A stretch of 64,000 nt of DNA from Prosthecobacter debontii. GTDB lineage: Bacteria > Verrucomicrobiota > Verrucomicrobiia > Verrucomicrobiales > Akkermansiaceae. The position numbers were made by a program, and so were the translations under genes. Below, piece by piece: positions 16,240 through 25,210 of this stretch. The first letter of the stretch is position 1. Each line of letters starts with the position of its first letter. The notes beneath the pieces are model-generated. The model was not told the origin of the DNA. It made no database searches and saw only the letters and a list, made by a program, of their open reading frames with translations. The DNA lies in contig CAMAXN010000006.1 of NCBI GenBank assembly GCA_945862245.1, positions 1 through 64,000 on the forward strand. The letters are read 5' to 3'.

Positions 16240-17451
16240 ATGAAGGAACTGATCGACGAACTGGAGCAATGGGGTGCGGATGTGATCTTCGGTCGCGCCC
16301 GTGGCTTCCGCGCTGCCATGATGCGATTTCTCATGACCGGGCTGTCGTGGATTTTCCGTGGCCTCGTTCAGCTCCGCATCGCCCTATACCGCACCGGCTG
16401 GAAACCGCAGAGCCATCTAGGCACTCAGGTCGTCTCCATCGGCAACCTCACCGTGGGAGGCACCGGGAAAACTCCCGTCGTCGAACTCCTCGCAAAATCC
16501 CTGCGCGACCGCGGCCGCAAGGTTGCCATCCTCTCCCGCGGCTATAAAAGCAAGAAGCTAGACCGCGCCCAGATTTGGACAGGCTCAAACGGCAAACGGA
16601 TCCCAGACGAGTGCATGCCGCGTGTTGTTTCCACAGGTAGCGCCCTCCTGCTCGACTCGAAATTCGCCGGCGATGAGCCCTTCATGCTTGCACAGAACCT
16701 AGATGGCGTCGCCGTCATCGTGGACAAAGATCGCGTCAAGGGCGGCCGTTTCGCAGTTTCAGAGCTGCAGGTCGAGACCCTCCTACTCGATGACGGAATG
16801 CAATACCTTGAGCTCGCCCATTCCTTTGACATCACACTGATCGACTCCAGCTCTCCCTTCGGCACCGGCTCCCTGCTCCCGCGTGGCACCCTCCGCGAGC
16901 CCCCGCGCAATCTTCGGAGGGCATCGTATATACTCATCACCAAATGCGACGGCAGCCCTAACACCGAGCTCATCGCCCGCATCCGGAAATACAACCCCGT
17001 AGCCGACATCATCGAGTGCGCCCACATTCCCGTGCATATGGAGAACCTTTTCACTCGCGAGCGCGAGCCGCTGTCCTTCCTAGAGGGGAAATGGGTGGGC
17101 GCCATAAGCGCCATCGCCGTCCCGGAAAGCTTTGAGCGCTCGCTAGCAGCCCTTGGAGCCAAGGTGGAGATCAAGCGCCATTTCTCCGACCACCACCGCT
17201 TCCACCGTCGCGACGTCGATGACTTCATGCAGCGCTGCGTCGAGCGCGACATGGAGATCATCGTCACCACCGAAAAAGACGCCGTCCGCTTTCCCCACCC
17301 CACCGAAGTTAACGTCCCCATCTACTTTCTCCGCATCGAGGTGCAGATCCTCTCCGGAAAGGAGTCATGGGACGCCATGGTTGAGAGACTTTGCAACCCG
17401 CCCCTAATCCTCGACACCGCCCTAAAAAACGCGGGAGCTTACCGCGTCTGA
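16240..17451 (+). CDS. lpxK: Tetraacyldisaccharide 4'-kinase LpxK
   Basis: A 403-residue lipid A enzyme that phosphorylates the 4' position of the tetraacyldisaccharide at the inner membrane. An N-terminal membrane-associated helix (residues about 23-51) precedes the P-loop [12 protein letters not shown] (69-80). Then follow [10 protein letters not shown], the Walker B-like [12 protein letters not shown], and the late [14 protein letters not shown] and [11 protein letters not shown], all standard LpxK blocks. An in-frame TTG at 16195 is less likely than the ATG at 16240. It is longer than E. coli LpxK (328 aa), with an extended N-terminus and tail. No msbA or waaA is adjacent. Confidence 0.95.
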   Translation: MKELIDELEQWGADVIFGRARGFRAAMMRFLMTGLSWIFRGLVQLRIALYRTGWKPQSHLGTQVVSIGNLTVGGTGKTPVVELLAKSLRDRGRKVAILSRGYKSKKLDRAQIWTGSNGKRIPDECMPRVVSTGSALLLDSKFAGDEPFMLAQNLDGVAVIVDKDRVKGGRFAVSELQVETLLLDDGMQYLELAHSFDITLIDSSSPFGTGSLLPRGTLREPPRNLRRASYILITKCDGSPNTELIARIRKYNPVADIIECAHIPVHMENLFTREREPLSFLEGKWVGAISAIAVPESFERSLAALGAKVEIKRHFSDHHRFHRRDVDDFMQRCVERDMEIIVTTEKDAVRFPHPTEVNVPIYFLRIEVQILSGKESWDAMVERLCNPPLILDTALKNAGAYRV

Positions 17452-17511
17452 TTAGAAACTCCGTACAACGAAAAACTTGAATCTTGGCAGAATCGCCGGG
17501 CGGTCTAAACC

Positions 17512-18099
17512 ATGGTTATGACAAACCTCGGAATCCTCGGCTCCGGTGCCGGATCGAACATGCAGGCGATCCTAGACGCGATTGCGGCGGGGGGCTTGGA
17601 TGCGCGGATCAGAATCGTACTTTCCGACAACCCCGACGCCCTCATTCTCGAACGGGCGCGTAAACACGGCATCCCGGCGGAGGTAATCGATTGCGGGGGG
17701 CACCGGATGAAATTTCCCGAAGTGGCGCAGGAGACCACAGCGCGAAAACTAGCGGAGGCCGGGGTGGATCTTGTTTGCTTGGCGGGATTTATGCGGCTGA
17801 TGAAGCGCCCGCTGCTCGACGCGTTTCCCTTCCGCATCCTTAATATTCACCCTTCCCTGCTCCCTGCGTTTCCCGGCCTGGAGGCATGGAAACAAGCGGT
17901 GGAGGCGGGCGCTTCCGAAAGCGGTGTGACGGTGCACCTCGTCGATGCGGGGATGGATACTGGGCCCATCTTGGGGCAGGAAAGGGTAGCTATTTTTCCC
18001 GATGACACGCCAGAGTCGCTCCACGCCCGCCTGCAGTTAGCCGAGCATAGGCTTTACCCCGCAATGATCGCCAAATACGCGACCCGACTCCGCCCATAA
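17512..18099 (+). CDS. purN: Phosphoribosylglycinamide formyltransferase PurN
   Basis: A 195-residue folate-dependent enzyme of purine synthesis (GAR to formyl-GAR using 10-formyl-THF). The signature motifs are LGSGAGSNMQAI near the N-terminus, LAGFMRLM, the catalytic block ILNIHPSLLPAFPG with Asn and His, and VHLVDAGMDTGPIL with the catalytic Asp. The length is typical. The start could be ATG at 17512 or two codons on. After the stop, an open stretch with protein-like composition (18102-18209) has no start codon and is listed under the rejected items. Confidence 0.96.
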   Translation: MVMTNLGILGSGAGSNMQAILDAIAAGGLDARIRIVLSDNPDALILERARKHGIPAEVIDCGGHRMKFPEVAQETTARKLAEAGVDLVCLAGFMRLMKRPLLDAFPFRILNIHPSLLPAFPGLEAWKQAVEAGASESGVTVHLVDAGMDTGPILGQERVAIFPDDTPESLHARLQLAEHRLYPAMIAKYATRLRP

Positions 18100-18214
18100 A
18101 CGCGATCTTCATCACCCGCCCGGAAAAGAAAGACCAAATCCGCGGCACGCTGGATCCGCGGTTTGCACCGCCGAACGAGATCAGGATCGAGCCGGAGAAA
18201 CCGGCGTGATCCCA

Positions 18215-18766
18215 CTAACGATCTGGCACGAAAAGCACCTGCCACTCGCCGTCCTTGCGGTAGATAAGTGCGATAATTGCGCAAGGTTCGCTGCCATCAT
18301 AAGAAAAAAATTTACCGCCTTCGAAACAGACGGACATGCCGTCCGTGGGGAGATCCGCCGTGGCGTCCGGCTGGATTTCCAAGGAGCCGTCCATGCCTGT
18401 GAGTTTCGCGGGTTCAGTGGAGAGGTTGAAGGCCCGCAGCGTCCAACTTCCCTCGATGGGCTTTCCGGGGATGAGGGTCCACCGGAATCCTTTTGTGCGG
18501 GGCGAGAGTACCGCGATGTTTATCTCGGCAGTGGCGGGGATTTTAAGCGATGGTATCTTGTCATCGCCCGTTGAGCTTATGAGGGCTGGCTTCTCGGGCA
18601 ATACGAAATTGCCGGTAGTGCCACCATGCGGAAGTTCCACGTTCTGTTTCGTCCCTGCGCATGAGATTTGGAGACCGACGGGATCCGGCAAGCCGAGCTG
18701 GACGATGTTGAGATCGCCCGCAAGGGCTGAGACGGCAAGTGTGAGATAAAGAGGAATTTGCTTCAT
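18215..18766 (-). CDS. Exported protein 2 of the pseudopilin cassette
   Basis: A 183-residue protein with a signal peptide (IPLYLTLAVSALA). The mature part is beta-rich with no known catalytic motif. Its start (GDLNIVQLGLPDPVGLQI) resembles the start of the preceding exported protein (GFLNIVNLIPGKIPADVTI), so the two may be distant paralogues. Its ATG overlaps the stop of that gene by 4 bases. It is the last gene of the six-gene operon. Three Cys residues are present; no lipobox. Function unknown. Confidence 0.72.
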   Translation of the reverse strand: MKQIPLYLTLAVSALAGDLNIVQLGLPDPVGLQISCAGTKQNVELPHGGTTGNFVLPEKPALISSTGDDKIPSLKIPATAEINIAVLSPRTKGFRWTLIPGKPIEGSWTLRAFNLSTEPAKLTGMDGSLEIQPDATADLPTDGMSVCFEGGKFFSYDGSEPCAIIALIYRKDGEWQVLFVPDR

Positions 18767-19470
18767 GGATTCTCTTTGATTTTATCTTTTTCCATCCAAG
18801 GTGGGACGGACTGCGTGCCGGCGCGGGTGAATGCGGTGACATATTCGCCGGTGGGGTTGGTTCCAACGAATAGGTAAAACGAGCCGGTCTCCGAGCTTCC
18901 GGTCGCGTGCCCGATGGTCTTGCCGTTGCGCAGGATGTCGAAAGGGGCCCCCGACCACTTGGGGATATCGATGGACTCAAAAGGTTTGGTCTCGATCCGA
19001 TTGGGGCCGAGCTGGAAGTGGCTTTCCTCTGGGCAGGTGGAAATGAAAGTCAGCGCGAAACCTCTTCCGTCGAAGGCAGGGAAGCTACGGATGCGGATCT
19101 TCGGCGGATACGGGGTGCCGTCCTTTTTTTTGCGATTGTCGGGCTGGAGATAGATCGCGATTACATTCGCGACCCCATCGACCAGCTCAATCTGACCAGA
19201 AGTCTTGTCGATGATAATTTTTGTATCCTCGGGCTGGTCGAGCTCAATCGTGATCGGCTTGCCGCCCACGGGCACCATGAACCAGCCGGTTGCGGAGCCA
19301 GCAACGAGTCCGCCGGGCATGAGTTCCTTGCCCGCGATGGTTACATCGGCGGGGATCTTGCCGGGGATGAGGTTTACGATGTTGAGGAAGCCCAGACCAT
19401 CGCCTTCCTGCGCGGAAAGCGGGAGGATGAGGCTGAACAAGGCGAGCAGCGTCCTAAAAAGAGTTTTCAT
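18763..19470 (-). CDS. Exported protein 1 of the pseudopilin cassette
   Basis: A 235-residue protein with a signal peptide (MKTLFRTLLALFSLILPLSA). The mature region is rich in beta strands and Gly/Pro turns. It contains a repeated theme of strand pairs (VPVGGKPITIEL, IIIDKTSGQIELV, VIAIYLQ) that looks like a binding or structural domain rather than an enzyme. The ATG at 19470 lies inside the end of the GspK-like gene (17-base overlap), and the stop overlaps the next gene by 4 bases. I chose this start because of the signal peptide; the longer open frame is the reverse phase of the upstream gene. Family not recognised. Confidence 0.75.
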   Translation of the reverse strand: MKTLFRTLLALFSLILPLSAQEGDGLGFLNIVNLIPGKIPADVTIAGKELMPGGLVAGSATGWFMVPVGGKPITIELDQPEDTKIIIDKTSGQIELVDGVANVIAIYLQPDNRKKKDGTPYPPKIRIRSFPAFDGRGFALTFISTCPEESHFQLGPNRIETKPFESIDIPKWSGAPFDILRNGKTIGHATGSSETGSFYLFVGTNPTGEYVTAFTRAGTQSVPPWMEKDKIKENP

Positions 19471-22081
19471 AAAGCTTGGTGAGGGTAACTTTACCACCGG
19501 GTATGACGAGGCCGGTGGCATCGCGCTCCGGTTCGATGGTGTAATGATATTCGCGGCTGGCACGGCCAATGAGCTTACCCTGTTTGTCGAGAGCCTCTCC
19601 GGCGACGACGATGCGGAATGTCTTGGAACCGAAGGTGACAAGATCCATGACCTTGCGGAAGAACTCTTCGCGACCCGCGTCATCCCACTCGAGCAAGTCA
19701 ACCGCCGGATCAACGACCACCGGGGCGTTTTCAAAAAGCTGGATGTTTCCGAAGAACGGCGTGTGGACGGAGTTCGCGGGATCGCGCGTGACGAGAGGTT
19801 GCTTGCGGAGGTTGTTGAGATCGGAAACGGCGCGGAGCGGGCTGGCGTTGCGATGGGCGAGCACCTGATCCGCGAAGATGTCTCCGAGTTCCTTGGTCTT
19901 TTTCGGCTTCACTCCCGGAGCCGCCGGATCGTCATCGAGGATGATACCAGCAACTAGGGAACGGAGCACCTCGCGCGGGGCGGTGTTGATATTGATGCGC
20001 GGGTAGTCCGGTTCAGTTGCGGGCAGGGAAAAGATATCGAGCAACTGCGCGGCCCGCAGGCCGTCCTTATCGAAGGGCACGAACTCCGGGCGGCCGATTG
20101 CCAGGGTGTAGCCGCCGCCGGAGCGTTTATCAGCGACTCCTCCGGCGGTCTCAACGCGCGTCCATTGTGCTGGATCGAAAATATGGCCCATCTCGCCGAG
20201 CGAAGCGTAGGTTCCGGAGTTTGAAATAAAGGCAGGCGCCAAGGTTGGCTGGTTAGGTGGGAAAAGCCTGCGCGGCACGGGTGGAGCTCCTGTTGATTTA
20301 AGGATGATTTGCGTGGTGGTGGGAATACGTGCGTCAGTGCCTGATTCGATACCTGCGGTGGAGTTCGAACCGCGGTCTGCCCAATTTTCCAGACGAACTT
20401 CGCGATATGTCGAGGTGGCGGCGATCTTGCGTTTCAGAGCCCGTCCACCCCAGTTGCTGTTCTCGCTGTAAGTGTTGGCGAAAACCTTGTTGTTGATATA
20501 CCAGGACGCCCTAGGATCACCCGGTTGGCCGATGCTCCAGTCATGCGCCGGAGAGCCGTTGCCTTTCCATTTCACGTTGGATAATCCCGGCCTGAGGTTG
20601 CCGTCGGTGCGCTCGACGCCGCCGCGCGCCGTGTCGATTAGCTTGCCGTTCCATTTCAACAGGAAATTATTTTCTGTGACGGCGATGTTGATGTTTCTGA
20701 CGGGGTTAACGAAGATCAGTTCGGAGGCGGGGAAGGCTCCCTGGGGAAATGTGTAGGTGCGCTCGCCTATGGAGAGGACTGAGTAGCCGTTCGGCGGAAT
20801 GGTGACGGCTTTCACCGGAAAAGTGACTTCGGAGAACTGCCTGTTGCCGACCAACGGGATGGAGATCGTGTGCTTGTTCACGTTGGTGAACTCGATGTTT
20901 CCCGAGATGGTTTGCTGGCTGGGATTCCACAGTTCGATAAAGGTTTCCACCTTGATGGAGATGGAGGTGGCGCTACCGCTGATCCACTCGTAGCGGTCGA
21001 AGAGCTCGTTGACAAAGGGGTAGGAATCCACGCCGCGATATCCGCTGCCGGTGGTGGCGTCGCTGTCCGTATCGGCATAGTCGATGATGGATGCCGCGAT
21101 GGTTTTGGAGTAGTCCTCCGACGCTAGGAATGCGCCCTTGCGGTTCTCGAAAAGCGGCAGCTGGAGCTTGATGTGGCTGGCGATCTTCGAGACGTCCTTG
21201 TCCTTGACCAAGGTATTAAGATCCGGTGCGAGTTTCCCGGCATCAACGTATCCGAAGCCATGCGGGATGACTTTTGCGGCGGGGATGGGCTGGGGGATTT
21301 TGTGGAAATGAATGTTTGGCTCGATGCGCTTGGTTTGGTCTGTGGTGAGCACGGAGCGCAGCGAAGCGTTGGTCCGCAGATTGGCGCGTGTGGCGACGAG
21401 CTTCGGAGGCATCACGGGGCTTGCGGCGAGAGGATCGAAGATGGTTGCATAGGCCATCTCCGCAACGGTTTTCCCTTCCGCACGGGCAAGTGTGCCTGCG
21501 TTTTTCCCATCTATTCTCCCGCTAATATCCTCAATCCAAAATGCATAGCGCATGTCATATCCGTTCGGGTTGGTGGAGGGGACATCGACCCATTTTGCGC
21601 GCGGGATGTTCTGATCGTGTTCGGTGGTGCGGCCAATCTGGGAGGCCCCAGCAACATATGCGGAAAGCTGGCTTATAAGCGGCCTGGTATCGATGCGAAC
21701 GCTGCCGAGTGCGCTTTCGCTTTGGCTGCTAAACAGGGGGATGCCGCGCCATGCGCCGTTTTCGAAGATTGCCCCGTAAGTGAAAAACTGTTCGCGGAAT
21801 CCAAGCGGCCTGTCGCTGGCGGCGAGGGTGGCCTTTACGGGATCCTCGATGCGGAAGACAAGTGTGTCATCGCGGCCAGCTATTTCCGAGAGCGAAGCGA
21901 GCGCCACGGCCAAGCCGGACTCGACGGCGAGATCGGCGCGGGTAGCGTCCGAGTAGGAGCGGGCGGTTTTGCGCTCTAGGGAAATAACGGAAAGCAGGCC
22001 GACGAGAAGCAGTGTGAGGCCGGCGACCGCGAGGATCGTCATCGGCAGGGCGAAGCCTTTTCTGTGGGAGCAGTGCGTCAT
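19454..22081 (-). CDS. GspK-like pseudopilin, Verru_Chthon cassette protein A type
   Basis: An 875-residue protein. The N-terminus is pseudopilin-like: a basic leader ending in KG, then FALPMTILAVAGLTLLLVGL. Position 5 of the mature protein is Met where major pilins have Glu. Absence of Glu5 is the hallmark of GspK, the minor pseudopilin that caps the type II pseudopilus. After the helix comes a large exported region with a GspK-like run (INTAPREVLRSLVAG and later FADQVLAHRNASPL). Such long proteins with a pilin-type leader are annotated in Verrucomicrobia as Verru_Chthon cassette protein A. Its ATG overlaps the stop of the GspJ-like gene by 4 bases. Confidence 0.83.
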   Translation of the reverse strand: MTHCSHRKGFALPMTILAVAGLTLLLVGLLSVISLERKTARSYSDATRADLAVESGLAVALASLSEIAGRDDTLVFRIEDPVKATLAASDRPLGFREQFFTYGAIFENGAWRGIPLFSSQSESALGSVRIDTRPLISQLSAYVAGASQIGRTTEHDQNIPRAKWVDVPSTNPNGYDMRYAFWIEDISGRIDGKNAGTLARAEGKTVAEMAYATIFDPLAASPVMPPKLVATRANLRTNASLRSVLTTDQTKRIEPNIHFHKIPQPIPAAKVIPHGFGYVDAGKLAPDLNTLVKDKDVSKIASHIKLQLPLFENRKGAFLASEDYSKTIAASIIDYADTDSDATTGSGYRGVDSYPFVNELFDRYEWISGSATSISIKVETFIELWNPSQQTISGNIEFTNVNKHTISIPLVGNRQFSEVTFPVKAVTIPPNGYSVLSIGERTYTFPQGAFPASELIFVNPVRNINIAVTENNFLLKWNGKLIDTARGGVERTDGNLRPGLSNVKWKGNGSPAHDWSIGQPGDPRASWYINNKVFANTYSENSNWGGRALKRKIAATSTYREVRLENWADRGSNSTAGIESGTDARIPTTTQIILKSTGAPPVPRRLFPPNQPTLAPAFISNSGTYASLGEMGHIFDPAQWTRVETAGGVADKRSGGGYTLAIGRPEFVPFDKDGLRAAQLLDIFSLPATEPDYPRININTAPREVLRSLVAGIILDDDPAAPGVKPKKTKELGDIFADQVLAHRNASPLRAVSDLNNLRKQPLVTRDPANSVHTPFFGNIQLFENAPVVVDPAVDLLEWDDAGREEFFRKVMDLVTFGSKTFRIVVAGEALDKQGKLIGRASREYHYTIEPERDATGLVIPGGKVTLTKLYENSF

Positions 22082-22818
22082 TTCGCGATGGCAATGGTAC
22101 AGGTAAAGGTGCGGATGAACTGTTTTTCATTCTCGCGTGGTGCGGAGGCGAGGCGATCCCACTCCGCACGCGTCTTGTAACGCTGGGCGGTGGAGTCGTC
22201 GATGAAACGAATAGTGACTTCAATCACGGAAGGATTTTGGGGCGAGGTGGCGGTCCAATCCGTCAGAAACGGTGGCGAGCCAGAGTAAAAGCGTGGCTTG
22301 GCAATGAAGCCGAGGACGTTCGCGACGATGGGTTCTTCGAGCGCGGGGTCGGCAGCGGGGAAGGCAGGCGTGCCGGGGGGTTCGAGAAAAGTTTGGGTGA
22401 GCGCCGGGTTGCGGGCGGCGCGGAAGAGCTTGGGGGATACGGTGCTGGTCGTGTCCTGCGAGAAGGCGACGCGGTAGGAGACGAGGTTCAGGTCGCCGGG
22501 CTTGGCGGCCTGCTGCTCGTCGGAGGAAATGGCCCGGACGAAGGCGATTTTATCCGAGGCCTCGACGACACCGCTGCTGGTCGATTTTTCATGTATCATC
22601 GGTGTGCCGGGGAGCCGGGTGGAAAGCTCGCGCCCGAAGAACTGGATGAAAGCGCGGGCCTGCGAGATCGTGTTCACCGCGCGTACGGTGCGCGTGTAGC
22701 TGTCGGTGGACTGGCCGACCAATGAAAACAGCGCGAGCATTATGATCGAGGTGATGGCCATGGCGATGAGCAGCTCGACCATGGTTAAGCCGCGCGGGTA
22801 TGTACGGGAAATTTTCAC
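22078..22818 (-). CDS. GspJ-like pseudopilin, Verru_Chthon cassette protein C type
   Basis: A 246-residue protein with a class III prepilin leader: YPRG then LTMVELLIAMAITSIIMLAL, with Glu at mature position 5 and a long hydrophobic helix. The following VGQSTDSYTRTVRAV and AFIQFFGRELSTRLPG resemble the early part of GspJ-type minor pseudopilins. It is the third gene of the cassette (order D-B-C-A), overlapping both neighbours by 4 bases (ATGA). It should be cleaved by a prepilin peptidase of the PilD type, which is not encoded in this window. Confidence 0.83.
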   Translation of the reverse strand: MKISRTYPRGLTMVELLIAMAITSIIMLALFSLVGQSTDSYTRTVRAVNTISQARAFIQFFGRELSTRLPGTPMIHEKSTSSGVVEASDKIAFVRAISSDEQQAAKPGDLNLVSYRVAFSQDTTSTVSPKLFRAARNPALTQTFLEPPGTPAFPAADPALEEPIVANVLGFIAKPRFYSGSPPFLTDWTATSPQNPSVIEVTIRFIDDSTAQRYKTRAEWDRLASAPRENEKQFIRTFTCTIAIAK

Positions 22819-23342
22819 AGGATGCCTTGGCGCGGACTGATGATCTGGTAGCGGAGGTCGCTGCGCTTGGCGGCGGGAGCCTTGGCGGGATGGAGGACGC
22901 GGATGGTGAGCAGGGAAAGGGTGTCGGGGCCGGCCGCGAGGTTGGGCGGGCGGTGCGCCTCGCCATGGACGGCGACGATGTAGCTGGCGTTGGGGATTTT
23001 GCTCGGGCCGGTGAGATCCGCGGCGGATCCTTTCACCAGGAAATTTCCCTCCGAATCATAGGCGAGGATTTCAGGTGCGGTCGCGGGCGCGAAAGCGGGA
23101 AAAGCCAGTGCCGCGCCGAACGAGGATGCGGGCGCAGGAACCGACCAAGCAGAGATGATTTCCCGCTGCACCTCGCGGGCAAGCCAGGACGAGCGGGTGT
23201 CGGCCTCGGCGCTGAGCCGGGAGCTGTTCGCGGAACCAGTCGCAGCAAGGATGAGGGGAACCACGAAGGCCACCACGCCCAGCGCGATGACCACTTCCGA
23301 GAGGGTCATACCGCGTTTCTGGGGCTTTCCGGTAAGTTTCAT
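22815..23342 (-). CDS. GspI-like pseudopilin, Verru_Chthon cassette protein B type
   Basis: A 175-residue protein with the leader KPQKRG followed by MTLSEVVIALGVVAFVVPLI (Glu5 present). The next part, SSWLAREVQREIISAW, resembles the region of GspI-like pseudopilins after the helix. A long upstream open frame exists in the same phase, but it is antisense or out-of-phase noise: the true ATG at 23342 overlaps the TGA of the preceding pseudopilin gene by one base. The downstream overlap with the GspJ-like gene is 4 bases. Confidence 0.83.
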   Translation of the reverse strand: MKLTGKPQKRGMTLSEVVIALGVVAFVVPLILAATGSANSSRLSAEADTRSSWLAREVQREIISAWSVPAPASSFGAALAFPAFAPATAPEILAYDSEGNFLVKGSAADLTGPSKIPNASYIVAVHGEAHRPPNLAAGPDTLSLLTIRVLHPAKAPAAKRSDLRYQIISPRQGIL

Positions 23343-24007
23343 CAGGGCTGGATGGTTCGGGTTCGGCCGGTGAGGCGGTTGACTTGGAGTAGTTCGAAGA
23401 CCGGCTTGCCGTTTGTTTTCTCGGTCAGCGAGAGCGAGTTGCCGCTCTTTTTGGCGCGGGCGATGACGATGTTCGTTTCCGAGGAGGGCAGGACGATCTG
23501 GCCGTTCGGTGCGAATACGATGAGATGGCAGGTGACGGCCTTGCCCTTGTAGTTTGTGAGCAGGGTTTCCGCCGCATCCACGATGGTGGGCTTGGGTGAG
23601 GAAACCAAGGAGGCGGGCAGGAAATGGAAATTGCCCGGCAGGGTTTCCCAGCGCTGGAGCTGCTTCTCGACTCCGCCCGCATCCTTGACGGGCTCGTAAA
23701 CCGCGCTGTTTTTCACGACCTCGAACAGCGAGATCGCCCGCACGCCGAGGTCGCCGCCGGTGGCAAGGACGGGTATCGCGACGGCAGTGGGGGAGCCCGA
23801 GGCGATGGCGTGGGCGCGCGCGCGCTGGAACTGACCCTTGATGATTTCCCGCGAGGCCTGGCGCGCGCTGTTTGCAGGATCGGAAAAAACTGGGACGGCC
23901 ACTGCGATCAGCAATGCCATGATCGCTATCACTGCCAATAGCTCGACGAGGCTGAAGCCCGATAAACCTCGGCGGTGCTTGTTCTTTCTGTTTGTGGCGT
24001 TTTGCAT
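23342..24007 (-). CDS. GspH-like pseudopilin, Verru_Chthon cassette protein D type
   Basis: A 221-residue protein with a type IV pilin leader: basic stretch (NRKNKHRRGLSG) then FSLVELLAVIAIMALLIAVA, Glu5 present. The following AVPVFSDPANSARQASREI fits GspH/FimT-like minor pilins, and the C-terminal domain is beta-rich. An in-frame GTG at 24034 is an alternative start. It is the first gene of a six-gene operon that runs to 18215 with overlapping junctions throughout. The upstream 110 bases separate it from the dus gene, which is on the same strand but reads away after a gap, so a promoter should be near 24010-24100. Confidence 0.83.
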   Translation of the reverse strand: MQNATNRKNKHRRGLSGFSLVELLAVIAIMALLIAVAVPVFSDPANSARQASREIIKGQFQRARAHAIASGSPTAVAIPVLATGGDLGVRAISLFEVVKNSAVYEPVKDAGGVEKQLQRWETLPGNFHFLPASLVSSPKPTIVDAAETLLTNYKGKAVTCHLIVFAPNGQIVLPSSETNIVIARAKKSGNSLSLTEKTNGKPVFELLQVNRLTGRTRTIQP

Positions 24008-24117
24008 CAACCGGTTCGGCACAACAGTCCGCACGAATTAAGATGCAGCATTTCATGCGCCACGACTAAGTAAATACAGAAATGCCTGCTAGCCATGGGA
24101 GGATTGTGGAGATTTTG

Positions 24118-25167
24118 TCACATTCGGGGGTTTTCGGGCTCGGTGAGGAGTTCCATGAACCCGCAGAAAATCCGCGAATTACCGGGGGGAAGAGGTTTTA
24201 GGGCTTCCGAGCTGTCGAGATGTTCCCGGCACAGATTCTCAAACTCGGCGGGCGTTTTCATCCGGCGGATCTCGCGCTCGAAATCCGGATCAATACCCTC
24301 GCAGATGTAGATCAGCGTTTTTTTCATGCGTTGGATGTGGAGGATTGGGTCGAAATCTGGGTGCTCGCGGGCGAGTTCCTCCGAAAGCTCGCGGATGTAA
24401 TCCAGCAGATCGCGGCGGATGGGTTCGGGCGGTTTTATTCCCGAAAACGCGGCAACGATGCGGTCGAAAATCCACGGATTCCGGATCGCGCCGCGCCCGA
24501 CCATCAGGCCCGCCGCGCCGGTCTGGCGGTGGTAGGCTATAGCGGTTTCTACATCGACGACGTTGCCGTTCGCTATCACCGGGCAGGGCATCGTTGCCAC
24601 CGCGAATTTCACGTAATCGGGTTTCACCGGGGTGGCATAGCGGTCCTCCACAGTCCGCCCGTGGATAGTGAGGCCGTCGATGGCGTGTTTGCGGAAAATT
24701 TCCAACAGATTGGGAAACTCGTCGGGAGAGTGGTATCCAAGGCGGGTCTTTACGGTGAAGCGGCCGGGAATTGCATCACGAAGAGCGCCGAGGATGGCAT
24801 CGACTTTCCCCGGATCGCGCAGCAGGCCGCCGCCCGCATCTTTTCGGCAGACGACGGGTGCGGGGCAGCCGAGGTTCAGGTCGATGCCCGCGATGGGATA
24901 CGTCGCTAGCTCGCGCGCCGTCCGCACCAGATCCGGGATTTCCTTTCCGATCATCTGCGCGAAGACCGGGCGGCCGGTTTCGTTTTCGGAAATGGAGCGT
25001 AGGATGTAGGCGTTCAGTCCGGAGTGGGGATGGACGCGGAAGTATTCCGTCACGAACCAATCGGGTGCGCCGCGCCGTGCCAGCACCCGCATGAAGGGCA
25101 GATCGGTCACGTCCTGCATAGGTGCGAGGACCAGGGCAGGGCGAAATGATGGCAGTAGGTCACGCAT
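24118..25167 (-). CDS. dus: tRNA-dihydrouridine synthase
   Basis: A 349-residue FMN enzyme that reduces uridine to dihydrouridine in tRNA D loops. The barrel starts with LVLAPMQDVTDLPF, then IDLNLGCPAPVVCRKDAGGG with the catalytic Cys, FTVKTRLGY, LTIHGRTVEDRY, VIANGNVVDV and GLMVGRGAIRNPW. These are the standard Dus motifs. The C-terminal helical tRNA-binding domain includes HIQRMKKTLIYI. It cannot be assigned to DusA, B or C from the motifs alone. The ATG at 25167 is chosen over 25194 because conservation starts there. Confidence 0.94.
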   Translation of the reverse strand: MRDLLPSFRPALVLAPMQDVTDLPFMRVLARRGAPDWFVTEYFRVHPHSGLNAYILRSISENETGRPVFAQMIGKEIPDLVRTARELATYPIAGIDLNLGCPAPVVCRKDAGGGLLRDPGKVDAILGALRDAIPGRFTVKTRLGYHSPDEFPNLLEIFRKHAIDGLTIHGRTVEDRYATPVKPDYVKFAVATMPCPVIANGNVVDVETAIAYHRQTGAAGLMVGRGAIRNPWIFDRIVAAFSGIKPPEPIRRDLLDYIRELSEELAREHPDFDPILHIQRMKKTLIYICEGIDPDFEREIRRMKTPAEFENLCREHLDSSEALKPLPPGNSRIFCGFMELLTEPENPRM

Positions 25168-25210
25168 CGATGCGGATAGGAAATGGGTTGACAATCAAGC
25201 CCGCCTCCTA

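Noticed and set aside
16542-17321. A 259-codon minus-strand open frame inside lpxK
   Set aside because: Composition is Ser/Arg-rich with no motif, while the plus strand has every LpxK block. It is an antisense shadow.
18102-18209. An open stretch after purN with protein-like composition (AIFITRPEKKDQIRG and onward)
   Set aside because: There is no ATG, GTG or TTG in frame after the preceding stop, and it overlaps the purN end in another phase. It may be a gene remnant, but no family was recognised.
22815-24056. A single long minus-strand frame of 413 codons covering the GspI-like gene and upstream
   Set aside because: Only the part from 23342 carries a pilin leader. The upstream part is out-of-phase sequence of the GspH-like gene and is Arg/Pro/His-rich.
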